In this document: positions 1-8,233 of the stretch, in pieces
How positions within the stretch are numbered: position 1 is the stretch's first letter
Layout of the letters: each line of letters starts with the position of its first letter
NCBI RefSeq assembly: GCF_010726085.1
Contig: NZ_AP022560.1
Location: 1,302,001 to 1,366,000, forward strand
Source of the DNA: Mycolicibacterium moriokaense
GTDB taxonomy: Bacteria; Actinomycetota; Actinomycetes; Mycobacteriales; Mycobacteriaceae
Direction of reading: 5' to 3'
Length of the DNA: 64,000 nucleotides
Translations under genes and position numbers: made by a program
The notes under the pieces: generated by a model
Seen by the model: only the letters and a program-made list of their open reading frames with translations
The model's database searches: none
What the model was told of the DNA's origin: nothing

Positions 1-337
1 CGGCATGCGCGTCCGTCAGTCGCTCCGCCAGCGCCACGCTGATCGTGCTCGACGAGACATGGGTCGCACCCGACGGCAGCGACGCGATGATGCCATCCAC
101 ACCGAACGTCACCGCTTCCACCGCCGCGTCGTCGGCCAACATCGTGATGACGACGTCACCGCCGCTCGCCTCCGCGACCGTGCGAGCTGCCCTGGCGCCC
201 TTCTGCACAAGCACCGCAACCTTGTGCTGCGAGCGGTTGTAGGCCGCGACATCGTGCCCAGCCTCGACGAGATTGGCCGCCATACCGGCGCCCATGTTTC
301 CCAACCCTACGAACCCGACCTTCACTGCATCCACCAT
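1..337 (-). CDS. 3-hydroxyisobutyrate dehydrogenase-like NAD(P)-binding protein (N-terminal part)
   Basis: Only the N-terminal 112 residues lie in the window; the gene runs off the left edge. The protein opens MVDAVKVGFVGLGNMG, the Rossmann dinucleotide-binding signature of the beta-hydroxyacid dehydrogenase family, and later reads VSSSTIS, which fits the family's substrate-binding segment. The ATG at 337 is the natural start because the Rossmann strand begins six residues later. It follows the Fe-S subunit gene on the same strand after 22 bp, so it is probably the last gene of the molybdenum hydroxylase operon and may oxidise a hydroxy-acid produced there. The substrate is unknown. Confidence 0.85.
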   Translation of the reverse strand, partial: MVDAVKVGFVGLGNMGAGMAANLVEAGHDVAAYNRSQHKVAVLVQKGARAARTVAEASGGDVVITMLADDAAVEAVTFGVDGIIASLPSGATHVSSSTISVALAERLTDAHA

Positions 338-359
338 GCCGGGTCCAACAGGGCAGCGC

Positions 360-830
360 CTAGCTCAATTCCGCCGCGCGATGCACCGCGTTCACGATGC
401 CCTGGTAGCCGGTGCATCGGCAGAAGTTCCCGGACAGGCCCTCACGAACCTCTTCGTCCGTCGGATTGGGGTTGTCCCGCAACAGCGCGGTGATCGATAC
501 GACGAACCCCGGCGTGCAGAACCCGCACTGCAGGCCATGGCACTCACGCATCGCCGCCTGAACCGGCGACAGCTGGCCGTCCTCACCGGCGATGCCTTCG
601 ACCGTGGTGACCTCGCAGCCGTCGGCCTGAACCGCGAACATCAGGCACGCGCGAACCGCCTGCCCGTCGACCAGCACCGTGCAAGCCCCGCATGCGCCGT
701 GCTCGCATCCCAGATGCGTTCCGGTCAGCCCACAGTTCTCGCGCAGATAATCCGCCAACGTCAACCGGGGCTCGACGGTCGCCTCCGTAGGCACCCCGTT
801 GACGGAAACCCGAACCGGCCACTCATGCAT
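360..830 (-). CDS. [2Fe-2S] small subunit of a molybdenum hydroxylase (CoxS/XdhA type)
   Basis: A 156-residue protein with both [2Fe-2S] clusters of the xanthine dehydrogenase/CO dehydrogenase small subunit. The N-terminal plant-ferredoxin-like cluster is GCEHGACGACTVL with a fourth Cys in RAC, and the C-terminal helical cluster is CGFCTPG plus FCRCTGY. It passes electrons from the molybdenum site to the FAD subunit. An upstream in-frame extension to 1016 exists, but homology starts at the ATG at 830, which overlaps the end of the FAD-subunit gene by 8 bp. That overlap suggests translational coupling. The family assignment is firm; the substrate of the complex is not known. Confidence 0.93.
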   Translation of the reverse strand: MHEWPVRVSVNGVPTEATVEPRLTLADYLRENCGLTGTHLGCEHGACGACTVLVDGQAVRACLMFAVQADGCEVTTVEGIAGEDGQLSPVQAAMRECHGLQCGFCTPGFVVSITALLRDNPNPTDEEVREGLSGNFCRCTGYQGIVNAVHRAAELS

Positions 831-1698
831 TGCTTGCCCCTGTGATCGCAGATTCCCAGGCCCTGGCCACCATCGTGGCGCCGACCTTGGCTCGGTAGGC
901 GGCCGACCCCTGCAGGTCGGCCGGAATGTCATCCAGACCGCTGATCGCGAGTTGGCCGATCTCATCGGCGGCGATATCGCCGACCGCCTTGCCGACCACG
1001 GCTTCCTCTGCGCCACTGCCGCGCAACGGCGTCGAGCCCAACCCGAGCAGACCTATGCCGCAGCGTGCAATCCGATCATCGGAATCCAACTCGACCGCCA
1101 CCGCGGCCCCCGCGATCGCGAAGTCACCGTGCCTGCGGGCGAACTCCTCGACCGCGAAACCGGACCGGCCGCCCCACACTGGGAAGCTCACCGCCGTGAG
1201 AATCTCGCCCGGCTGCAACGACGTCTCCCACAGTCCGGTGAAAAAGTCTGCTGCCGCGATGTTTCGGGTGCCCTGCGACGACACCACCTCCATCTTTGCG
1301 TCCAACGCCAGCGCCACTGCGGCGTACTCCGCAGCGGGATCCGCATGTGCGATCGCGCCGCCGATTGTCCCCCTCGTACGGATCTGAAAGTGCCCGATAT
1401 AAGGCGTCGCCAAGGTCAGCAACGGCACCGAATCGGCGACCTCGTCGTCCATTCCGACGAAGGCATGCGGCGTGCCCGCACCGATGCGCACCTCGTCACC
1501 GCACAGATCGATGCTCTGCAGTTCGGCGATACGCGAGATGTCGATCAGGTTCTCGAAATGCGTCAGCCGCATCGCCAGCATGGGGACGAGGCTCTGCCCG
1601 CCGGCCAGGATCTTCGCGTCGTCGCCGAACTCATCGAGCAGATCGGCGGCCTCCTTGACGGACTCGGGCCGGTGATAGGCGAAGGGGGCTGCCTTCAT
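823..1698 (-). CDS. FAD-binding medium subunit of a molybdenum hydroxylase (CoxM type)
   Basis: A 291-residue subunit. The N-terminus (FAYHRPESVKEAADLLDEFG, then AGGQSLVPMLAMR at about residues 32-45) carries the FAD pyrophosphate-binding motif AGGQSL of the vanillyl-alcohol-oxidase-type fold. TRGTIGGAIAHADP at about residue 110 is the second conserved FAD contact of CoxM/XdhB proteins. It mediates electron transfer between the Fe-S subunit and the terminal acceptor. The ATG at 1698 overlaps the stop of the preceding CoxG-like gene by 4 bp, and its own stop overlaps the small-subunit start, so the subunits are probably made stoichiometrically from one message. Confidence 0.93.
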   Translation of the reverse strand: MKAAPFAYHRPESVKEAADLLDEFGDDAKILAGGQSLVPMLAMRLTHFENLIDISRIAELQSIDLCGDEVRIGAGTPHAFVGMDDEVADSVPLLTLATPYIGHFQIRTRGTIGGAIAHADPAAEYAAVALALDAKMEVVSSQGTRNIAAADFFTGLWETSLQPGEILTAVSFPVWGGRSGFAVEEFARRHGDFAIAGAAVAVELDSDDRIARCGIGLLGLGSTPLRGSGAEEAVVGKAVGDIAADEIGQLAISGLDDIPADLQGSAAYRAKVGATMVARAWESAITGASNA

Positions 1699-2408
1699 CG
1701 GGCCGGCGACACGTTCTCGAGCAACCGCAACAATGCGGCCTGCACGTCGTCGGCCACCGCCGCGGGAGACTTGCGCTTGCGCCGCCCGAGCAGGAATCCG
1801 ACCACCACACCCGCGCCGATGGCGGCCACCACCGGCCCGTAGCGCTTGGCGAGCGACGGCGCCACCGCCTTCGCGAGAGCCAGGGAGTTGATCGCGTTGT
1901 CCTGCGGTGCCGCGGGCTGCGCTGCGGCGGTGGGTGTTTCGCCGATGGAAGTCTCAGGTGCGGATCCGCCGAGCAGATCGGCCTCGAGGTTCTTGGCGAA
2001 CTGCCCGATCAGGCTGCTGGACACATCGGCGAGCACGCCCCGACCGAACTGCGCCGCCTTACCTGAGATCGTCAGGTCCGTGGTGATGAGGACTGTGGTG
2101 GAGTCGCCCTCATCCTTGAGCGCGGCGGTGACGACGGCGGCTGCGTTACCGCTTCCGCGCGTCTCCTTGCCATTGGCCTTGATCACCACGCGCTGCGCCG
2201 CCGCGTCCTTCTCCAAGAAGGCCGCTTCGCCCTTGTAGGACACCGTGATCGGGCCGACCTTGACCTTAACCGCACCGGTGAACTCGTCGCCGTCGACGGA
2301 CAGCAGCTGCGCACCGGGAATGCAGGGGGCGACGCGCTCGACGTCGGTGAGAACCTCCCACGCCTTGGCTGCAGGCACCGCGACGCGAAATTCATTGTTG
2401 AGTTCCAC
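1695..2408 (-). CDS. CoxG-like SRPBCC protein with C-terminal membrane anchor
   Basis: A 237-residue protein. The first roughly 150 residues are a carbon monoxide dehydrogenase subunit G-type SRPBCC (START-like) domain: FRVAVPAAKAWEVLTDVERV, then CIPGA and VKVKVGPI. A low-complexity Ala/Pro linker follows, and near the C-terminus a hydrophobic helix (VVAAIGAGVVVGFLLG) is followed by RRKRK, a typical tail anchor with a cytoplasmic basic flank. In CODH systems CoxG helps attach the enzyme to the membrane, and the same role is inferred here. It starts with GTG, sharing one base with the stop of the large-subunit gene (TAGTG arrangement). Confidence 0.88.
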   Translation of the reverse strand: MELNNEFRVAVPAAKAWEVLTDVERVAPCIPGAQLLSVDGDEFTGAVKVKVGPITVSYKGEAAFLEKDAAAQRVVIKANGKETRGSGNAAAVVTAALKDEGDSTTVLITTDLTISGKAAQFGRGVLADVSSSLIGQFAKNLEADLLGGSAPETSIGETPTAAAQPAAPQDNAINSLALAKAVAPSLAKRYGPVVAAIGAGVVVGFLLGRRKRKSPAAVADDVQAALLRLLENVSPAR

Positions 2409-4708
2409 TATTGGGCCTCCTCGATGAGGGCAACGATGGCTGATGGACTGGCGGGCAAGCGGGTCAGCGTGACACCGAGCGGCGCCAGCGCATCATTGAT
2501 GGCATTGATGACCGCGGCCGTCGACCCGATGGCTCCCCCTTCGCCGCAACCCTTGTAGCCGCCGACGCCAGGCCCGGGGATCTCGACGTGGCCGTACTCG
2601 ATCGGCGGCACCTCGGTGGCCGTCGGCAACAGATAGTCGACAAACGTTGACGCCAAAGGGTTTCCGTCGTCGTCGTAGACCATGTCCTCTAGGAGTGCGC
2701 CGCCGATGCCCTGCACAGTGCCGCCCGCGATCTGGCCCTCGACGACGTTGGGGTTGATCATCGGGCCCACGTCCTCACTGACGATGTAGCGCGTCAGCTT
2801 CACATGACCGGTGTCGACGTCGACCTCACACGTACACGCGTGCGTGGCGTTGGCCCAGTGGATCATCGCCTCCGGCGGTGACACGAAGCGTGCGGTGGCC
2901 TCCAGCGTGGGCGACACACCACCGAGCTGGGCGGGCTCGTAATACGAACGATTGGCGATGTCGGCGAAGCTAACGCTCTTCGAAGAATCATCCCGCGCAG
3001 TCGCTTTGGAGCCACCCAGCTCGATGTCGTCGGCGTCGACCCCGAGCATCTGCGCGGCGATCGCGAGGATCTGGTTGCGCAGGATGGTCCCCGCTTCGTT
3101 GACGGCACCCGCCGTCATCGGGCCGGACCGGCTGCCCTGCGTGCCCGCGCCGTATGGTGTCACGGCGGTATCGCCCTGAATCGTCGACACATCGTCGATG
3201 TTCGCGCCCAACACGTCGGCCGTCAGCTGGACGACGGTGGTCTCGATGCTGTTGCCCGTCGACCCGCCGTTCACGTACACGTTGATCTTGCCTGTGGGCT
3301 CCATGCGGATGGTGCAGCCTTCGGTGCCGAGGTGGCCCGTCGCGGCGCCGGTCGGCTCGATGTAGGCCGCGAAGCCGAGGCCGATATAGCGGCCCTCGGC
3401 CAACGCGTCGGCCTGCTCTTTCCGAAAACCTTCGTGGTCAAGGATTTTCACGGCCTGCTCGAACGTCTCCACCGGCGCCACATGGTCGTACGGCATGCCG
3501 TTGGGGTTGAAGTACGGCATCTCGTCGCGGCGCAGCAGATTCTTGCGGCGCAAGTCGACGGGATCGACGTTCATCTGACGCGCCGCCACATCGAGCAGGA
3601 TCTCGCGCGCCAACGTCTCGTACTGCCACGGACCGCGATACGCCGCGAGGCCCGGGGTGTTCGAGAACACCGTCTTGTAGTTGAAGCTGGACTTCGGCAC
3701 CCGGTACGGGCCAGGGAAGAACATGCCGACGGCCGCCGTGGTCAGCACCGGGTACGGCGTCGGATACGCGCCGATGTCATATGTGAAGTCGACGTCGACG
3801 GCCAGAATGTTGCCGTCCTCGTCGAGTGCCATGCGCGCCTTGCCGTCGACGTGGCGGGCCTGCCCAGCCGACATAAGATTCTCGCGGCGGTCCTCGATCC
3901 ACTTGAGTGCCGCGGGCACCTTGCGCGCGGCCAGCATGATGCACATGTCCTCGCGCATCGGCACGACCTTCTGGCCGAACCCGCCGCCGGTGTCGCGCAT
4001 GATGACCCGCACGCCCTGCGCGGGAATGCCGAGCAGGCGTGCGCAGAACGCGCGCAGTTCGTGGGGTGTCTGCGTCGACGCCCACACCGTCATCTCGGAG
4101 GTGGCCGCCGTCCACTCGACGACGAGCCCACGCGTTTCGATCGGCACCGGCGCGTAGATCTGCTGGTAGACATTCGCCGACGCGACGTGTGCTGCCGACG
4201 AGAAGGTTTCCTCGTCCGGCGGGGCGCCGCCCATGCCGCCTGCCACGTTGTCGGGGTACGCCTCGTGGACCACCACATCGCTGCCGACGGCCTTGGTGAA
4301 GTCGGCGATCGCGGGCAGCGGTTCGTAGTCGACGTCCACCAACTCGACGGCGTCCTCGGCGATGTAGCGGCTCTCGGCGACGACGAGCGCGACCGGGTCG
4401 CCGACGAACTTCGCCTCGCCCTCGGCCAGCGGGGGACGGGGCGTGTCGGGCACGTCCTTGCCTGCCACCGCGTGCCAGGCCTCCTTCACCTCGGGATTGA
4501 GGTCGGTGGCGGTGAACACGGCGCGCACACCCGGCAGCTTCAGCGCCGCCGACGCGTCGATGCCGTTGATTCGTGCGCGGGCGAACGGGCTGCGCACGAA
4601 GCAGGCGTGCAGCATGCCGGGGCGGGTGATGTCGTCGACGAACGTCCCGTGGCCTGTGAGCAGCCGGGTGTCCTCGACGCGAGCGACTCGGGTGCCTGCA
4701 TAAGCCAC
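2408..4708 (-). CDS. Molybdopterin-binding large subunit of a molybdenum hydroxylase (xanthine dehydrogenase/CoxL family)
   Basis: A 766-residue catalytic subunit. GGGFGQ at residues 241-246 is the molybdopterin-cytosine-dinucleotide contact motif, and GCGEGGAIG around Glu723 supplies the conserved catalytic glutamate. At residues 356-362 the active-site loop reads AYRGPWQ, not the AYxCSFR of form I CO dehydrogenase nor the AYRGAGR of form II-type proteins. It is therefore probably not a CO dehydrogenase; an aldehyde, N-heterocycle or other organic hydroxylation is more likely. It heads the tightly overlapping large-CoxG-FAD-FeS gene set. A 108-bp gap upstream contains a perfect inverted repeat. 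Confidence 0.92.
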   Translation of the reverse strand: MAYAGTRVARVEDTRLLTGHGTFVDDITRPGMLHACFVRSPFARARINGIDASAALKLPGVRAVFTATDLNPEVKEAWHAVAGKDVPDTPRPPLAEGEAKFVGDPVALVVAESRYIAEDAVELVDVDYEPLPAIADFTKAVGSDVVVHEAYPDNVAGGMGGAPPDEETFSSAAHVASANVYQQIYAPVPIETRGLVVEWTAATSEMTVWASTQTPHELRAFCARLLGIPAQGVRVIMRDTGGGFGQKVVPMREDMCIMLAARKVPAALKWIEDRRENLMSAGQARHVDGKARMALDEDGNILAVDVDFTYDIGAYPTPYPVLTTAAVGMFFPGPYRVPKSSFNYKTVFSNTPGLAAYRGPWQYETLAREILLDVAARQMNVDPVDLRRKNLLRRDEMPYFNPNGMPYDHVAPVETFEQAVKILDHEGFRKEQADALAEGRYIGLGFAAYIEPTGAATGHLGTEGCTIRMEPTGKINVYVNGGSTGNSIETTVVQLTADVLGANIDDVSTIQGDTAVTPYGAGTQGSRSGPMTAGAVNEAGTILRNQILAIAAQMLGVDADDIELGGSKATARDDSSKSVSFADIANRSYYEPAQLGGVSPTLEATARFVSPPEAMIHWANATHACTCEVDVDTGHVKLTRYIVSEDVGPMINPNVVEGQIAGGTVQGIGGALLEDMVYDDDGNPLASTFVDYLLPTATEVPPIEYGHVEIPGPGVGGYKGCGEGGAIGSTAAVINAINDALAPLGVTLTRLPASPSAIVALIEEAQ

Positions 4709-4755
4709 GTCTATCGCTCCAATCCGAGGGGCTGGATGGCGGTCAGAGAGTCGAA

Positions 4756-4772
4756 TTATCGTACTGCGATAA
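4756..4772. promoter_or_regulatory. Perfect inverted repeat upstream of the molybdenum hydroxylase genes
   Basis: TTATCG-TACTG-CGATAA: six-base perfect arms around a 5-base spacer, AT-rich against a GC-rich background. It lies about 50 bases upstream of the large-subunit ATG, in the 108-bp gap behind the XdhC-like gene. Size and placement fit an operator for a dimeric repressor. No regulator gene is adjacent, so the binding protein is unknown. Confidence 0.45.
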
Positions 4773-4816
4773 ACACAGTTCCGGAAGTAGAGAGCGACAT
4801 TACCGCACGATTTGTC

Positions 4817-5938
4817 TCATGCATCGTGGTGGATCCGTCCGTCGGTATCGGTCAGCGGTGCGCCTCGTCCTCCCCAGCGTCGGGCGATGATCTCGGCGGC
4901 GATCGACACCGCCGTTTCCTCCGGGGTGCGGGCACCGAGATCGAGGCCGATGGGGCTGGCCAGCCTGCCCAGTTCCGCGTCGGTGAGACCGGCCTCGCGC
5001 AAGCGCGCCATCCGGTCGTCGTGGGTGCGCCGCGAGCCCATCACCCCCACGTAGCCGACCTGCGGCAGGCGCAGCGCGACCTGCAGCACCGGCACGTCGA
5101 ATTTGGCGTCGTGGGTGAGCACGCAGATCGCGGTGCGGGAATCGATGGCTCCAGCCGCCGCCTGTTCGGCGAGGTAGCGGTCCGGCCAGTCGACGACCAC
5201 CTCCTCGGCGCCGGGGAACCGCGCCGGCGTGGCGAACACCGGACGCGCGTCGCACACCGTCACGCGGTAGCCGAGAAACGCCCCTTGCCGGGCCAGTGCC
5301 GACGCGAAGTCGATCGCACCGAATATCAGCATCCGCGGACGCGGGGCGTGGCTGGCGACGAACACCTCCATGCCGGTGTCCTGGCGCTGACCGTCGGGAC
5401 CGTAGGACAGTACGGTCGAGCGCCCGGCGGCCAGCAGCCCCCGCGCATCGTCGGTGACCGCGGCGTCGGCGCGGGCCGAGCCGAGCGAGCCGTCGACGGT
5501 GTCTGCCCCGATCACCAGCCTGCGCCCGATACGTTCCGGATCGGGGTGCGCGATCACGGTGGCGACGGCGGTCGGGCGATGCGCCGCGATGTCGTCGGCA
5601 ATCGCCTCCAATTGCGGGAACGTCTCGCGCGACATCGGCTCGGCGAAGATGTCGATGATGCCGCCACAGGTGAGGCCGACGGCGAAGGCGTCTTCGTCGG
5701 TGACCCCGTACCGCTGTAGCTCCGGCTGCCCGGACGCGACGACCTCGTTGGCCAATTCGTACACCGCCGCTTCGACGCAGCCACCCGACACGGAGCCGGT
5801 CACCGAACCGTCGGGGGCGACGAACATGGTGGCCCCGGGTTGCCGCGGCGCGGATCGGATCGTGCGCACGACGGTGGCGACCCCGGCCGTGCCGCCGGTC
5901 CGCCATACCGACAGCAACTCGTCGAGGACGTCGCGCAC
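4817..5938 (-). CDS. XdhC/CoxI-family molybdenum cofactor insertion protein
   Basis: A 373-residue protein beginning with GTG (MRDVLDELLSVWRTG). The N-terminal XdhC/CoxI domain contains RSAPRQPGATMFVAPDGSV and GSVSGGCVEAAV, the family's cysteine-bearing SGGC motif. The C-terminal half is the XdhC Rossmann domain (LIFGAIDFASALARQGAFLG; later GYVGVMGSRRTHDDR). XdhC proteins bind Moco, promote its sulfuration and deliver it to the apo-hydroxylase. Its place directly upstream of the hydroxylase subunits on the same strand makes it their dedicated maturation factor. The gap to the upstream P450 stop is 43 bp, so all may share one transcript. Confidence 0.9.
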   Translation of the reverse strand: MRDVLDELLSVWRTGGTAGVATVVRTIRSAPRQPGATMFVAPDGSVTGSVSGGCVEAAVYELANEVVASGQPELQRYGVTDEDAFAVGLTCGGIIDIFAEPMSRETFPQLEAIADDIAAHRPTAVATVIAHPDPERIGRRLVIGADTVDGSLGSARADAAVTDDARGLLAAGRSTVLSYGPDGQRQDTGMEVFVASHAPRPRMLIFGAIDFASALARQGAFLGYRVTVCDARPVFATPARFPGAEEVVVDWPDRYLAEQAAAGAIDSRTAICVLTHDAKFDVPVLQVALRLPQVGYVGVMGSRRTHDDRMARLREAGLTDAELGRLASPIGLDLGARTPEETAVSIAAEIIARRWGGRGAPLTDTDGRIHHDA

Positions 5939-5981
5939 GCTCGAAGTGTAAGCCCGAGCCGCGCCGCGGCTGTGCAGATGC

Positions 5982-7196
5982 TCAGCAGCCGCCGGGACGT
6001 TCGTCGAACTCGACGGGGAGCACTGCCGGTCCGGTGATGCCGACGAGCGGCTTCCACTGCGAGGGGGCCGTCCGGCGCAGATTCGTCATCCGGCGGGTCA
6101 TGACCACCAGTGCCTCGGCCAGTTCACGGCGGGCCAGGTTCGCGCCGAGGCAGTAGTGCGCGCCTGCGCCGAACGTCTGCATGGGCGGGACGCCCGCCCT
6201 GGTGATGTCCAGGCGATCGGGGTCGTCGAACACCTCGGGATCCCTGTTGCCTGCGGCCGTGTTGACCAGCACGAAGGTGCCCGCCGGGATCGTCACACCC
6301 GCGTACTCGGCGTCCTCGATGGTCATCCGCATCGCGCCGAAGATGACGGGGTAGAAGCGCATCAGCTCCTCCACCGCGTTCATCGCGAGTTCCGGGTGCT
6401 CGGCGAGCAGCTCCCATTGGTCGGGGTGGTCGCACAGGATGTCGATCGCCGCGGCGAGCTGGTTGCGGGTGGTGTCGGTGCCCGCCATCAGGATTCCGGC
6501 CGCCAGCATGCGCAACTCGGGGGTCGTCAGCCGGTCACCGTCGTCCTCGGCGCGGATCAGCTCGGAGATCAGGTCGTCGGTCAGCGACTGCCTGCGCTCG
6601 GCGACCATGCCGTCGACATAGTCGTCCAGCTCGCTCCAGGCCGAGAGGATCGCGTTCTCGTGTTCGGCCACGTTCCAGCTGAACAGCTTGAAGAAGTCAT
6701 CGGCCCACTCGGAGAACAGCTTCCAGTCCTGGCTCGGAGCGCCAAGCAGCTCCGCGATCACGGGGACGGGGTAGGGCCGCGCGATGTCCTCGACCACCTC
6801 GCAGCGGCCCATGGGCAGCAGCGGTTCGACCAACCGCGTGATGATGTCGGTGATCACCGTGTCCAGCCGACCGACCGCGCGCGGCGTGAACGCCTTCGAC
6901 ACGAGCCGGCGCAGGCGGGAGTGGTCTTCTCCGTTGATGCTGAGCAGCGTCGAGCTCGCCCGGTCCCAGAGCGGGCCAGACGTGATGCCTTGCGTCTCGA
7001 GGCCGAGGCCTTCCGGCACGCACAACCGGTTGTCGCGAAGCACGGTCCGCGCCAGTTCGTAGCTGAGGATCTCGGGGCCGTGCGCCCCCATCGCGATCGG
7101 TGAGCGCCGGACGGCCTCGCCAAGGCGTCGGTGCGCTTCGTGCGGATCGGGAGCGTTCTCGTAGTCGACGGTGGGTAGGTCAAGTGCGGTGGTCAT
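5982..7196 (-). CDS. Cytochrome P450
   Basis: A 404-residue soluble bacterial class I P450. The I-helix oxygen-activation motif is AGTDTTRNQ, the K-helix ExxR is EELMRFYPV, and the haem-ligand loop is [17 protein letters not shown]. The ATG at 7196 has a strong GAGGAGGGCCCG leader. It is first in the leftward cluster that continues with XdhC and the molybdenum hydroxylase, so P450 and hydroxylase may act in one oxidation pathway. No ferredoxin or reductase gene is adjacent. I cannot assign a CYP family from the sequence alone. Confidence 0.92.
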   Translation of the reverse strand: MTTALDLPTVDYENAPDPHEAHRRLGEAVRRSPIAMGAHGPEILSYELARTVLRDNRLCVPEGLGLETQGITSGPLWDRASSTLLSINGEDHSRLRRLVSKAFTPRAVGRLDTVITDIITRLVEPLLPMGRCEVVEDIARPYPVPVIAELLGAPSQDWKLFSEWADDFFKLFSWNVAEHENAILSAWSELDDYVDGMVAERRQSLTDDLISELIRAEDDGDRLTTPELRMLAAGILMAGTDTTRNQLAAAIDILCDHPDQWELLAEHPELAMNAVEELMRFYPVIFGAMRMTIEDAEYAGVTIPAGTFVLVNTAAGNRDPEVFDDPDRLDITRAGVPPMQTFGAGAHYCLGANLARRELAEALVVMTRRMTNLRRTAPSQWKPLVGITGPAVLPVEFDERPGGC

Positions 7197-7295
7197 CGGG
7201 CCCTCCTCGCGGCTGACGGACTCTCTGATCGTCGATCCGAGGCGAGGAAGCGGACTAGCGTAGGCGACTACCCCAACGGAGGAACGAGGTCACGA

Positions 7296-7958
7296 GTGCG
7301 CCACGTCATCGCCCCTCTGCTCGTCGCTTGCGGCACGGCCTGCGCCGCGCACGGTGTCGCCGCGGCATCCCCGGATCAGACCATTCCGCCCGTCTCGGAT
7401 GCGGCGCGTGCGGCCGGTCTGGTCGACGTCCGGACCGTCGTCCCCGACGCGGTCATCGACCTGCGGTACGCGACGCCGAACAACTTCGTCGGGGAGCAGA
7501 TGTATCCCGCCGACGCGCGCTGCCTCGTCGATGAGGCGATGGCGGCGGGACTGGCGACAGCGGCCGATTCGCTGCGGTCCGGTGGCGACGTACTCGTCTT
7601 CTGGGACTGCTACCGGCCGCACGACGTCCAGGTCCGGATGTATGAGGCGGTCTCCGAACCGGGCTGGGTGTCCCGTCCGGGGCCGTATGCGCGCAGCCAT
7701 GAAGCGGGATTGTCGGTCGATGTCACGTTGGCCCGCGACGGCGAGTTGGTGGACATGGGAACGGGTTTCGACGAGTTCACCCCGCGCGCGAACGCGTACG
7801 CCACCGAGGGAGTCAGTCCGGCCGCGCAGGAGAACCGGACGAGGCTGCGCGACGCGATGGCAGCGGGCGGGTTCACCGTCTACAAGGGGGAGTGGTGGCA
7901 CTTCGACGCACCGGGTGCCTACGCCAACCACCCGATTCTCGATGTGCCTGTGAATTAG
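7296..7958 (+). CDS. Secreted D-Ala-D-Ala dipeptidase (VanX/peptidase M15D family)
   Basis: A 220-residue protein starting at GTG 7296, with a short hydrophobic signal peptide (VIAPLLVACGTACAAHG). The zinc site is visible as SHEAGLSVDV (the family SxHxxGxAxD pattern) and GEWWHFD (ExWH), with CYRPHDVQ carrying the conserved YRP arginine. Such enzymes hydrolyse D-Ala-D-Ala, removing free dipeptide or recycling peptidoglycan. A signal peptide implies action outside the membrane rather than the cytosolic role of VanX in vancomycin resistance. No vanH/vanA partners are nearby, so recycling or cell-wall turnover is the better guess. Confidence 0.85.
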   Translation: MRHVIAPLLVACGTACAAHGVAAASPDQTIPPVSDAARAAGLVDVRTVVPDAVIDLRYATPNNFVGEQMYPADARCLVDEAMAAGLATAADSLRSGGDVLVFWDCYRPHDVQVRMYEAVSEPGWVSRPGPYARSHEAGLSVDVTLARDGELVDMGTGFDEFTPRANAYATEGVSPAAQENRTRLRDAMAAGGFTVYKGEWWHFDAPGAYANHPILDVPVN

Positions 7959-7974
7959 GTGATTTGATTCCCCG

Positions 7975-8076
7975 GTGCGCAGATTGATCGCGGCCGTTTC
8001 GCTGTTCGCGGTGGGCCTGCCGGCTGCGTGCAACAGCGACGCGCCGCCGAGCTCGCTGTTCAACGCCGGCGGCTAG
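7975..8076 (+). CDS. Putative 33-residue lipoprotein
   Basis: A very short open frame from GTG 7975, 16 bp after the dipeptidase stop. It begins with Arg-Arg, then a hydrophobic stretch and the lipobox-like LPAAC, followed by NSDAPPSSLFNAGG. The Arg-rich start, hydrophobic core and Cys at the expected cleavage point all match a lipoprotein signal peptide, so the mature product would be only about 15 residues. Its TAG stop shares a CTAG tetranucleotide with the stop of the zinc-ribbon gene on the other strand. It may be a real micro-protein or the remnant of a longer lipoprotein. Confidence 0.45.
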   Translation: MRRLIAAVSLFAVGLPAACNSDAPPSSLFNAGG

Positions 8077-8204
8077 GCGGCCGGCTGTTCGGTCGCGGGC
8101 TGTTGGGTCTCCGCCAGGCAGTAGGCGCAAACCTGTGTCCCGAGCGTCGGATAACCGCATCCTCCGCAAACATTGATGACAGCGGTTTCGTTCGCTTCAG
8201 GCAT
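8073..8204 (-). CDS. 43-residue zinc-ribbon micro-protein
   Basis: The ATG at 8204 opens a 43-codon frame, MPEANETAVINVCGGCGY and onward, with paired CGGC and CAYC knuckles about nine residues apart and a Gln/Pro/Ala-rich tail. Two CxxC pairs at this spacing form a compact zinc ribbon. The start is supported by clean coding from the first codon, and the cysteine spacing argues against chance. No function can be named. It converges on the lipoprotein frame and both stops use the same CTAG. Confidence 0.6.
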   Translation of the reverse strand: MPEANETAVINVCGGCGYPTLGTQVCAYCLAETQQPATEQPAA

Positions 8205-8233
8205 GACGCTCTATTACCCCCTTCACTACCAGC

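Noticed and set aside
360..1016. Long in-frame N-terminal extension of the Fe-S subunit
   Set aside because: Residues before the ATG at 830 are antisense-like sequence of the FAD subunit gene; homology starts at 830.
4800..5906. A 368-codon Arg-rich frame opposite or within the XdhC gene
   Set aside because: Shifted frame of the real XdhC gene; composition is the usual high-GC shadow and there are no motifs.
1..7196. Aerobic carbon monoxide dehydrogenase operon
   Set aside because: Subunit order and CoxG fit superficially, but the active-site loop is AYRGPWQ and not a CODH motif.
7296..7958. Vancomycin-resistance vanX
   Set aside because: A signal peptide is present and vanH/vanA partners are absent; recycling or wall turnover is more likely.
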